A stretch of 64,000 nt of DNA from contig WPIO01000043.1 in the NCBI GenBank assembly GCA_009760855.2, forward strand, positions 2,947,501-3,011,500. The letters are read 5' to 3'. The notes under the pieces are model-generated. The model was not told the origin of the DNA and searched no databases. It saw nothing but the letters and a program-made list of their open reading frames with translations. How positions within the stretch are numbered: position 1 is the first letter of the stretch; each line of letters begins with the position of its first letter. This DNA comes from Cristatella mucedo. Its lineage: Eukaryota > Bryozoa > Phylactolaemata > Cristatellidae. The translations under genes were made by a program, and so were the position numbers. Below are positions 11,806-21,747 of the stretch, one piece after another.

Positions 11806-12084
11806 TGTAAATGTAGCCTCGTCATGCCTGCTTTGAAGATAAGTATAGATTTGAGGTTTGAATTCACTGCCAAGAGTTTGAGTCGTTTGCTTGCATGCCA
11901 CCTTGTGTGAGGCATGCACACGATTCACCAGGCTGATCTTTGGCTAACGTAAAAATAAACTCGAGATCAGCTGAATCCCGTTCTTAATTAATACGCACAT
12001 GATAGAACAGAACTGCTAGTCACACGACACCCTAAGCGTATGGCTAGACTAGAGGGCGTTACTCTTCTAATTGCGATGCTGTTG
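11806..12084. other. No gene or repeat recognised
   Basis: Ordinary sequence with no long open frame. Confidence 0.35.
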
Positions 12085-12670
12085 TGCGACCATCACCATG
12101 TGCTCTGAATTTAGGTGTCGTCTTCGACAGCTGCCTAAATTTTGAATGCTTAGCTTTCAAGACTTCTTCCATAGCTAGTCATCACGTCCAATCCATATCT
12201 CAGATTGTAGACTGTCTTCCACGGTTGCTTGCAAAAATTTAAGTGGATCCCTGGTTTTGTCTCGGCAAGATTATTATAATTGGCAATCAAAAAAACCACT
12301 AGGCCACCGAAGGTGGTGATAAATATGGCTACAAGGCCAGTTTAAAAATTTCAGAGGTTTGACCACGTGGTATCCTTTGCTAAAAGAGTTAAGGTGCTCG
12401 CCCCGACCAAGGTCTGACTGAGGTCGTGGGCTCGAGCCCCGAGGCATATGTGAAGCGCCTGAATAGAGTTTGCGTTCTCTTGGAGCGCTATATAAATGAA
12501 TTATATATTATAAATGAATTATATATAGAGCATGGATGGCTGCCGGTTGATCTACGAATACAGAGTAAAGTTCTTACGCTGGCCAGCAAGGCCCACAGCG
12601 GCTAGCCTCCTTCAACCTCCATATCTACTACACCAGTTTCAGCCTCTTCATGCCCTCAGGTAGTCTATAG
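12085..12670 (+). mobile_element. LINE-B fragment interrupted by SINE-2
   Basis: 12085-12262 matches the LNLGVVFDSCLNFE block and following region of LINE-B; 12533-12670 resumes at the [12 protein letters not shown] block. The DNA between contains a SINE-2 (12365-12532). Decayed. Confidence 0.7.
12365..12532 (+). mobile_element. SINE-2 copy
   Basis: GGTGCTCGCCCCGACCAAGG head with B-box GGGCTCGAGCC, then the LINE-A-like tail AGCGCTATATAAATGAATT and a duplicated TATAAATGAATTATATAT end. Confidence 0.85.
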
Positions 12671-12774
12671 AAAATTCTCTTTCAGAATGCAGCTGCTTGT
12701 CTGACATTCATGATAGGTAAATAGGATGAGCAGAGGGTAAGTAGATGCACCGATTTCTAAAGGGTATAGCTCAC

Positions 12775-12962
12775 GTCAGACAGCGACCCGTCGCTAATGG
12801 TGACCGGTGTTAGGCAGCCACTGACCAAGTCCAGCTGGCAGTTGACACGGGTTGTATGAGTCGCTTTCGCGGAGAGGGCGTCGAGGCGATGACTGATATT
12901 GGCTGCCAGGGATAAAGCAAAGCACTTGGCGGTGTGCATGGGGTACGTGTTTGCATCCAGTG
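12775..12962 (-). CDS. Candidate coding exon of an unidentified minus-strand gene
   Basis: Minus-strand reading: a pyrimidine-rich tract made by an 8-bp tandem repeat, acceptor CTATCAG, 62 open codons (LDANTYPMHTAKCFALSLAA and so on, then LVSGCLTPVTISDGSLSD), and the donor GAC|GTGAGC. The other strand has stops throughout. Codon third positions are mostly C or G, as in the exons of the CCDC162-like gene. Not recognised. It needs an upstream exon ending in phase 1, which the nearby open frame at 13031-13255 does not supply in an obvious way. Confidence 0.35.
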
Positions 12963-12972
12963 CTGATAGTGA

Positions 12973-13013
12973 AACAGCGAAACAGCCAAACAGCCAAACA
13001 GCCAAACAGCCAA
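12973..13013. repeat. 8-bp tandem repeat (CAGCCAAA)n
   Basis: About five copies of CAGCCAAA, the first one variant. On the minus strand it reads CTGTTTGG repeated, directly before the candidate acceptor at 12963, so it would act as that intron's pyrimidine tract. Confidence 0.9.
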
Positions 13014-13549
13014 TTCAAGTGACTATGTACCTACAGGTTTCTTAGTGGAGGCTGAATCCTTTTAAAAGCAATAGCCGTGCCCAGTTTCGCAAGCTTTCGG
13101 CTACCATGGCTACCACCTCTGCCTGTAATGCCGAGCAGTTCTTGTTTAAACTGGGGCGATAGCACGCATGTCTGGAATAAAAAAGACTTCCGCTGCGGAC
13201 AGCGAGCGAGTACCAACCGGTTGATCGCTTCAATAAACTTGCACAACCGTCGCATCTTCTTACTCCACGGATGTGTCTAAAACAGTGCCTATGCCTTGGA
13301 ATACACGTCAAGGCGTCTCACTTTGCCTCACAGGCTACTTCTTGTAAACGGAATGCCTCATTATTTAAAAACACACAAAAAATACGTTAGGTATTTACAA
13401 GCATTCGCACTAAATCATTACCTGCTGCCTACTGAAAGCGTCTTCTGAGCTTCGACGGCTCTCTAAGCCCGCCGAGAATCTACGCTAGCTCGCTAGCTCG
13501 TACGTCTGACCGAAACCTTGCACCGCGACGACGACGGGCGAATACTTAC

Positions 13550-13707
13550 ACTGGCAGCAATCGCGAGACGGACAAAGCAATAGTACGCAGTCTCAACTGG
13601 CGAGAAACACCTGGCAAAGCGCGCCTGAGTACTAGCCCAGAGGTAAAATGCACTCACGAACCGGGTTGTGGCTTCTAGTCGTGCAGCATGCAATCTTTCA
13701 TTACCGA
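13550..13707 (-). CDS. Candidate coding exon of an unidentified minus-strand gene
   Basis: On the minus strand the acceptor TTGCTGTCAG precedes an open stretch of 52 codons (GNERLHAARLEATTRFVSAF then YLWASTQARFARCFSPVE and so on), ending at the donor GCCAGT|GTAAGT, a consensus match. No stop interrupts it. I do not recognise the protein. Phase 1 in, phase 0 out. No partner exon with matching phase was found, so it remains a candidate. Confidence 0.3.
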
Positions 13708-13907
13708 CTGACAGCAATAGCGGCATCCTCCAAGGCTCTCGTGCAGCATAAATAAACTTAAATGAACGTGTTATATATAAATGAACTTGTTAGATAGGCC
13801 AAGCTTACTTTTACTTTATATCATATTTCCTTCATTTGGGGATAAGAGTAAGAAAATGAGTTATATTTATAGTGCCCTAGGACCATTTTCCCGAGAGGCC
13901 TAACCGA

Positions 13908-15240
13908 ACAGTGATAATAATAATAATAATAATAGTAATATTAATAATGTACTTGATAAAGCGCCCTCAAAAAACTATATATATATATCATAATAATTAT
14001 AACAATGCACTTGATAAAATGCCCTCGGAGAACTTAATCTCTCTCTCTAGGCGCATTACATTCGCTGCAAAGGGAAATGCAATTAAATAGTGAGTAATAT
14101 CATGCTTGATGAGAAAACAAAATGAATAACATGACTAGGGGTGAAATGCATAGGGTCAGCATGCAAATGTGGTTAGTGGCAGCATGCACAGTGTCAGAAC
14201 GCATAAGCACATCAAGGACGAATCACAGGGACCAACTAAATGCTATCCTAAATAAGTGTTTTTAAGTTCTTTTTAAATGTAGTCTGGTCAGGGGATGTTC
14301 TAACGCCAGTCGGGAGGGAGTTCCAGGCTTTGGGAGCATACGAGCTAAATGCACGGTCTCCAAAGGATTTGAGGTTTGTACGAGGTATTTGTAGACTGTT
14401 GGATTCCGAAAGGCGGGTGGTACGATACTTGGTTTGGTGGGAGAGTAGATCTGAGAGATAGGCTGAAACCGAAGAATGAAGTGACCTAAAAGTGAGCGAC
14501 TCAACCTTGAAGTCATTCAGTTGCTTGACTGGTAGACAGTGCAGGTCGGAGAGAATTGGTTTGATGTGGCAACTGGGACGCTCACGACAGACAAGCTTAG
14601 CTGCCGAGTTTTGCACCAGCTGCAATCACCTGATCGCACATTCCGGTACGCCAGCGAGCAGTGAGTTTCAGAAGTCGAGACGGGATGTCACCAATGCATG
14701 GACCAGGTATCTAGGTGCTGTACATTTGCTGCAAAGGAAAACGCGATTGAATGGTGAGTAATATCATGTTTGATAAACAACATGAATAACATTCTTAGGG
14801 GTGACATGCACAGGGTAAGCATGCAAGTGTGGTTAGTGGCAGCATGCACAGTGTCAGCACTCATAGGCACATGAAGGACGAATCACAGGGACCCATTAAA
14901 CGCTGTCCTAAATAGGTGCGTTTTGAAGTTCCTTTTCAACAGGAGATATTGCTGGCAGAGAAAATTTTGAGCATTAGCCTTTCCAATATTTCTGAATCAC
15001 ACTGGGTTTGCCCATAACTAATATATTAGTTTTAGCATCGTTTATTTTAAGAAAATTTGCTGCTATCCATGTGCGGATGTCATCAATACATGCAGCAAGG
15101 GAGTTGAGAGAATTCGAGGTGCTCGACAGCTGGTAGGGATCAAAGCAAAGGTACAAGTGAGTGTCATCCGAATAGAAGTGAAAGCCTAGATTGTGCTTGG
15201 CAATCACATCAGCAAGTGATCTTACAGTTATTCTGAAGAG
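13908..15240 (-). mobile_element. LINE-A mosaic (three overlapping copies)
   Basis: Two LINE-A 3' ends lie head-to-tail at 13908-13985 and 13990 onward. The longer copy runs to ~14705 (NSAAKLVCRERPSCHIKP to TFKKNLKT). At 14710 a second 3' end begins and lasts to ~14940, after which LINE-A upstream coding (FHFYSDDTHLYLCFDPYQLS) continues to 15240. So one LINE-A tail sits inside another copy. Frames are broken at the joins. Confidence 0.85.
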
Positions 15241-15577
15241 CATTGCGTACCACCAGCATTTTTTGTTAGTCCTTTCACATCCTGCCAATTCTTCAACCGC
15301 TCGCCCTCAAAAGCCCGTCACCTCGATTAGAGGAGCCAGGGAAACGTTCTGCAAACGACATCAGCCCATTACGCCTCTTGATGTTTTTGTTTCCCATCTC
15401 TGACACAGCCATTGATTCTTTTCGAAGGTATTCTTTACGTTTTATAAATCATAAAGCTTCCAAAAAATCTTGAACTAATGTGCCTTGCCGGAGTTCGTTG
15501 CACGGCTTGGCGAAAGCCTCGCCGGACACTGGAACATTGGATCCCTTGGTACACCTTCGCGAAGCCGGTAAAAAGTT

Positions 15578-15752
15578 ACTATAAAAATACTAGCTGATTT
15601 AACATCCTCTTTTATATAGCGATACAAGAGCCTTTACGGGTATCACCACCGCTTGAAGCCGCGATAAAGAGTCACCCACCACTGGATTCGAACCCACGAC
15701 CTCGGGACCGAGGTCGTGAAAAGCAACCACCTTACTTAGTATGCCATCATGG
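15578..15752 (-). mobile_element. SINE-1 copy
   Basis: Complete: tail AAATACTAGCTGATTTAAC at left, B-box within GGATTCGAACCCACGACC, and head ending near GTATGCCATCATGG. Confidence 0.9.
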
Positions 15753-16317
15753 AAAAATCGGTACCGACGAACATCGTCACATCTCCCGATTTGAAAATAT
15801 TAGAAGCGTTTGCTAAAAATAACCTGATCCTCATAAGATTTGCTTTATCAATGCGGATTTTTCTATGTATGCTACTCTTGCTGAAACTGCTGCAATTGCT
15901 TTAATTAATCGCAAAACATAGTTCACTTCCAACCGATTAAAGTACCTAGACAGATATTTAGTACTCTCAGTGCAAATAACGAATGTATTACTACTATTTC
16001 TTTCGCCGTCGAGTTCCTCAGCCGGTCTTGGTTGGCTCAGAAACAGTCGCAACACACTTAAAGAAAATCGATTGCTGAATACTTTTGGTTGGCTATTATT
16101 GCTCATATAGGCGAGATTATTACCTGGACTTTTCAATTGTCTGTTACAAAAAGCTAAGGCGTAAGAATGAGGAAAAAGTTTTCTTTATTTCACTAGCTCG
16201 AAACGCCCAGAAAAAGAATGTTGGTTGCAACAGTGGAACAGCTAACCAAATGAGTGGTGGCCACTAAACAATTACTTTCGCATAAAAATTAGGAAGATCC
16301 TTCGTATTTTTGCTCAC
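15753..16317. other. No gene or repeat recognised
   Basis: Moderately AT-rich. A minus frame at 15831-16136 is open for 101 codons, but its composition is that of random sequence. Confidence 0.3.
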
Positions 16318-17012
16318 ATGTGTAGCAATAATAATAATTATACATTTGATAAAGCATCCGCAGAGAACTAAATCTCTTTCTGAGTGCTTTATATTTGCTG
16401 CTAAGGAAGCACGATCGAACGGTCAGTGGCATCATGCTTGATAAACAGCGTGAATAACATGGTTAGTGGCGACATGCACAGTGTCAACACTCATAAGCAA
16501 GTTAAGGACGAATAACAATGACCCACTAAATGCTGTCCTAAATAGGTGCGTTCTTAAGTTTTTTTTAAATGTGGTCAAGTCAGGGAATGTTCTGTGAATG
16601 TTCAAGTCAGGGAATGTTCGTGACGAAAGTCGGGAGTGAGTTCCAAGCTTTGAGACCATACGAACTAAATGCATGGTCTCCACAGGATTTAAGGTTTGCA
16701 CGAGGTATTAATAAACTGTTAGATTCCGAAAAGCTGTTGGTACGATGCTTGGCCTGGTGGCGGAGTATATCTGAGAGATAGGCTGGAGCCAAAGAATAAA
16801 GTGACCTCAAAGTGAGTGACTAAATTTTGAAATCGATCCGTTGCTTGACTGGTAGCCAGTGCAGATCGGCGAGTAGTGGTGTGATGTGGCAACTGCGACG
16901 CTCACGACAGACAAGCCTAGCTGCAGAGTTTTGCACAAGCTGTAAGTGCCTGATTGCACATGCCGGTAGGCCAGCAAGCAGTGAGCTGCAGAAGTGAAGA
17001 CGGTAGAATATC
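16318..17012 (-). mobile_element. LINE-A 3' fragment
   Basis: From ATT tail through the C-terminal coding region to QLVQNSAARLVCRERRSCH (about 17000). A local duplication of TCAAGTCAGGGAATGTTC at ~16574-16619 breaks the frame. Confidence 0.9.
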
Positions 17013-17034
17013 AACTAAATTCATGCCGATTTCT

Positions 17035-17325
17035 TATGCGGAATTCTATCTTTTTCTTAGCGTAATCTAATCTCCTTCTGCCAAATATGACATATCCTTA
17101 CCATCCATCCTTAGTTGCTACTTACATGCTTGCTGCTCACTTCCTTGATTGCCCCGCTGACTCAGCTACGCTTCTCACTTTTTTTGACGCGTGACGACGA
17201 AATATGGCCATCTTATGTGTACCGAAAGCTTTTCAGGCTGTAATTGTCCGATAAAAAACTCTACTACGTAGCACCCACAAATTTATTGTGGCTTTGTGGA
17301 GTTACAGACGGAGATAAATTACATT
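17035..17325 (+). mobile_element. LINE-B 3' fragment, diverged
   Basis: Ends GGCTTTGTGGAGTTACAGAC, followed by a TTACATTAAATT tail. Confidence 0.75.
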
Positions 17326-17334
17326 AAATTCCAA

Positions 17335-18930
17335 ACGTTTGACTCAGGCTGTAGCGCTGTAGTTTAGAGCTATAATACACTTGCCGTTTCCAAATCAAGT
17401 GGCGAGCGAAACAGGCATCTCCAATTGTAAATTATAGAAATGGTGCTTCGGGTTTATCGATCAACTTTCGTGCATCTGCGCTTCCGCATTTTCGTGCAAA
17501 TGGCAGCCAATTATTCGAGCCACCAAGTGGAACCATAATTTCGAGCTGCAATATACCTGCAACTTTTAATGAAGCGTCGCGAAACTACGATGAGATATCT
17601 CCACTACAGACAATGACGTTTTAAGTTTACTCAGATAAAACCAAGCAACTGAGTTTTCGCGGTTTTATATACATGTTCGCCAATGGCCGGTGGCCCGAAA
17701 GTTTTGAAGTGCGATCCACTTTCAATTTCCAAATAAAGCAGCGGGAAACCGCTGTTCTCATGCCAAAGTATGCAAAAGGATGTTGTACCCTACTTCCTAA
17801 ATTTAATGGATTTGCTAAGACGCGCGTTCTCATGCAAATGGCCTCGAATGGTCCAACCGATGCAATGGGTGAACACTTTCGAACTTTAATCCATCTACTA
17901 TTTTCAAATGAAGCGGCATTCAACTGCTTTATAAATTCCACATTACAAAACAACGGTGCTTGAGTTTACTCACCAAATTCCGTGCAATATCGCACTCGCA
18001 TCTTCTTGCAAATGACCTCCAATGGTCCAACCCAACCGTAAGCCCAGCAATTTCAAGCTTCTCTCCTTTTTTTACTTCCAATGCAGGCTTCGCGAAGCTG
18101 CCGCCTTGATTCCAAATTATAGGCCACAGTTTTTGGGTTTACTCACCCAATTGCATGACCTTGCGCATGCACATTGTCGCACCTAATGCCTCCACTGGTT
18201 CGAACCAGGCAGCGGCCCGACGCAGTTCATCTGCCATTTCCAAATGAGCGAGCGTGAAACCGCGTTTTTAATTCCACATGATAAACATCAGTTTCTTGAG
18301 TTTACTCTTAAAAGTTCATGCACTTGCGCACTTGCACTCGTATGCAAATAGCCGCCAATGGTTCTACCGTAGCCAAGAGGCTAGCACTTAAGAAACAGCG
18401 ATTCGCCATCCACTCAAGTGGGGGAGGCACAACGGTAGTTAGAAATCCACATAATACAACTGGCGATTCAAGTATACTCTCCAAATTTCATGCAGTCGGC
18501 ATGAGCAATCTCATGAAAACGGAATCCAGAGTTCTGAGTAAGCCAGTGAACCGGCACTATCGAACTGCATTATACCTGCCAAATCCGATATATGCTGCAT
18601 GAAGCTGTGGTCTTGATGCCACATTGTAGGCAATCCTGTTCCAGGTATACTCACTACATTTTATACAATCATGCATTCTCTCGGAAAGGCAAACCGCCTC
18701 CATCGGAGTGTTTCATTTTCTTGTTAAACATCTGGATCTGAAAATTTTTTCGTAATGACCGATGGGCAGCTTCGATATTTAAGTCTAAGTTACTGGCCAC
18801 CTAGGTTTTTCACTTCTTTATAAAAAATTTCTTGCAATTGTGCACGCGCACCCAAGCATGCAACTGGTCTCTCTAACATGCCGGCCCAGCTATTTGCCCA
18901 GCTCGTTTGAGGCTTCGCGCCATTGGACGT
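17335..18930. repeat. Degenerate satellite, period ~172 bp, about nine units
   Basis: A recurring landmark, roughly GAGTTTACTCACCAAATT followed by a TGCA..TTGCGCA stretch, starts near 17449, 17621, 17795, 17961, 18137, 18297, 18470, 18644 and 18812. Later landmarks in each unit (TGCAAATGGCCTCCAATGGT, CATTTCCAAATGAGCG, TTGATTCCACATTATAGG) repeat at the same spacing. Units differ a lot from each other, so the array is old or under no homogenisation. No coding capacity I believe. Confidence 0.8.
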
Positions 18931-19794
18931 CCTGAGAAAAGGACTTCGAGCAGATCCGGAAAGAATTGCCGAGAGCACCGCCGTGCGCCGCGTCGAATTG
19001 TTCTGCCTAATTCGGCTTCGATCCTCGCTTTCGCGCGTGCCCATGCATGCATGCATGCATGCATGCATGCATGGTGGCTTAGATGGCTTACATGGAGAGG
19101 GAACTCTTAGGTAAAGCAACACTTTCGCCGGAGAGCATTTATCTAGGGAACTTTTGTCACACGCTGGCGCCAACGCAACTAGGCTCTCTAGCAACAGGAA
19201 CTGTCGACCGAGTCACCAAGCGTCTGCTCAGTGACACGCCGTGGCGTGCGTTGATGTATGCAATTGCACCGAACTTCGATACGCCCCCCTCTTCCGCGCC
19301 GCCTTCTCTCCCTGACGCACTTCGACCGACAGGCCAAAAAATGTGCACGCCAAGTGAGCTTCGGTACGAAGGTGGCAGGCTGGCAGCGAAAGAGCGTTTG
19401 GTCTACTGCAATGGTTTTCATATCCTCGCATATCGTCGAATTTGAGATCGGTTTGAGCCTCTGGCGATCCTGAGTATACAAGCATGCAGTGCATCACCGC
19501 TTGATTTTCCTTAGCTGGCATCCCTGCTTTGGCGGCTAAATGCATTCTAGCGGGCGTTCTGGGGAGACCTCTGCTGAGGGCGTGACTTTTGAAAGCTTCT
19601 CGTTAATTCAGATTGTGAGCTTAGCGATAGGTGGTACATGGCCAGTGGTACTGGATACAGGTCTCAGCTTACCTATTGATGCAGGTAGAGAGAAAGCCGT
19701 TTAGCCATACATCGCACCCTTAATTATACTATTTGTTACCGTTATGCTGTGAGCAATTGCATTTGAAAAAGCCGTTTAGCTATACCGTGGTTAA
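18930..19794. other. Unassigned region with open frames on both strands
   Basis: A + frame at 19083-19445 (TLSPESIYLGNFCHTLAPTQ and so on) and a minus frame at 19188-19481 (FVPKLTWRAHFLACRSKC) overlap. Neither is recognised, and the GC content alone could keep both open. Confidence 0.3.
19043..19074. repeat. (ATGC)n microsatellite
   Basis: About eight tetramers of CATG/ATGC, self-complementary, able to form a hairpin. Confidence 0.95.
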
Positions 19795-19979
19795 ATCACA
19801 GATGCAGCTATTAAAATGCTAATTTTTACTAGAGACAATCTCCTGAACCATTCGCAAATTGTTACTTACCTAGTTACCCTAAAGGTGATCTAGCTCGTTG
19901 CTTCTCGAGCTTCTTTGTTGGGAAAATAGACAAGATTTGAAAATCTATCATTGAGGTGGCTACTTTGAACTTTAGATAA

Positions 19980-20390
19980 AAATAATTGTAATCACAGCTG
20001 ATAAACTACCCTCAGAAAACTCAATCTCTTTCTTTGTATTTTGCTTTTACTGCAAAGGAAACACAATCGAATGGCTAGTGGTAACACACTCGATAAACAA
20101 CAAGAATAAAATGGTTAAGGGTGACATGCACAGGGTCAGCATGCAAGTGTGGTTAGTAGCAGCATGAGCAGTTTCAGCATGCAGAAGCGTATAGTAGGAC
20201 GAATCACAGGGACCCACTGAATGCCATCCGTCATAAATAGGTGCGTTTTTAATTTATTTTTAAATGTGCTCAAGTCAGGGGGTAGCGTGACGGAAGTCGG
20301 GATCGAGTTCCAGGCTTTGGCAGCATACTAACAATAATAATAATAGTAATAATAAAAGTAATGCACTTGATAAAGCGCCCCCTGAGAACT

Positions 20391-20449
<59 letters not shown>

Positions 20450-20775
20450 GGCGCTTTACATTTACTGCAAAGGTAAATGCAATTGAATGGTTAATAAAAT
20501 CATGCTTGATAAACAAATGAAATAAATAATGAATAACACAAACCATAGGCATGGTCTCCAAATGATTTGAGGTTGGTATGTGGTATAGGTAAACAAGTAG
20601 ATTCAGAAAAGCGGGTGGTACGATGCTTGGTCTGGTGGGGCAGTAGATCGGATAGGTAGGCTCGAGCCAAAGAATGAAGGGACCTAAAAGTGAGCGACAG
20701 AAACTTGAAGTTGATGCGTTGCTTGACTGGTAGCCAGTGCAGGTTGGTGAGAAGTGGTATGACAACTGCATACAT
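19980..20775 (-). mobile_element. LINE-A 3' fragment with a further LINE-A insertion at 20330-20545
   Basis: Minus-strand LINE-A C-terminal and 3' end. The copy is itself split: 19980-20329 is the 3' end up to the WNSLP-like block, 20546-20775 continues with the LKSFGDHA-like block and LHWLPVKQRINFK. Between them lies a younger minus-strand LINE-A tail (20330-20545). Confidence 0.85.
20393..20449. repeat. (CT)n microsatellite inside a LINE-A 3' hairpin
   Basis: About 28 CT units at the place where other LINE-A copies have only TCTCTCTCTAG. The expansion has therefore grown from the element's own short CT run. Confidence 0.9.
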
Positions 20776-21747
20776 GTGTCCCACAACTACAACCCCACAA
20801 GACACCTTGCCCTCATTTCCATTCAGCACCTCAGTATCTACATTCAAGAGGCAAAACCAGTGACCTCATAATGAAATTCTTTTCCCGTCAAAGAAGACCA
20901 CCAGTCCTTGAGACCCTATTCCCACAGTCTTGCTTCAGCATTGCATAGGACTGCTGCGACTATGTACAGCTAACATAAAAGATGCCCTTAGCCTCAAATC
21001 ATGTCCCGGCATCTATCGAAAAAAGCTACTGTTAGGTCACTAATTAAGAAGCCACATTAGACCTTGCTGCAGCTTCCGCCCAGTGTTCCTTCACCCAGTG
21101 TTCCTTCTACTGTTCTCACCAAAGAAACTGGAACGAGTTGCGTTCGACCAGCGGAACTCTAATCTTGAAGCTTCAAACGCAGCAAGTAATTTCCAGTCCA
21201 ATTTTAGAGCTAACTTCTCCATAGAATGACCATTGCTTCGGGTGTATTCCGACCGACGTAGAAACGCAGATTTAGGTAGAGTTTCTCTGTTTGCTTGGCC
21301 CGATATTTCGGCAGCTTTTGATACTACCGATCATCAAGTGTTTCTCGAGCGTTTCTCATCTCGGCTGAGTGTCACTGGCACTGCACTTCAATTATTTAAG
21401 TCCTCTCTCAGAATACCGAGTATCGATGTGAATGACAAAAAATCGTTCAAGGAACTACAGAAGTATGGAGTGCCTTAGACCTAGTGTATCTCCGTCAGTA
21501 ACTCCACAAAGTCATAAAGACCATGTGGGCGTTACGCAGGAGAGTTTTGTATAGCACACTCACAGCCTAAGCGGCTTTCGGTACGCATTCGGTAGCCAAC
21601 AGACTTCGTCTCACGAAATAAAGAGAAAGTGGGAAGCATAGCAGAGTCAGGAGAGCAGTTGAGGTAGTGAGTAGCATAGAAGTAGCAGCTCAGGACCGCT
21701 GAAAAAGATGTGCCATAGTCGGCAGTTGGAGAGTAGTTGTCGTTGCA

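Larger units (their letters stand above)
12671..13905. other. Region holding candidate minus-strand exons
   Basis: Apart from the two exon candidates, a third minus-strand open frame runs 13255-13031 (KFIEAINRLVLARC, then ACA TGC at a good acceptor near 13172), ending at TAG beside a GTACAT donor-like site. No transposon matches. If a host gene exists left of 31 kb, this is the best place for it. Confidence 0.3.

Noticed and set aside
17627-17963. Overlapping frames of 96 and 108 codons on opposite strands
   Set aside because: They fall inside the ~172-bp satellite and are not kept in neighbouring units.
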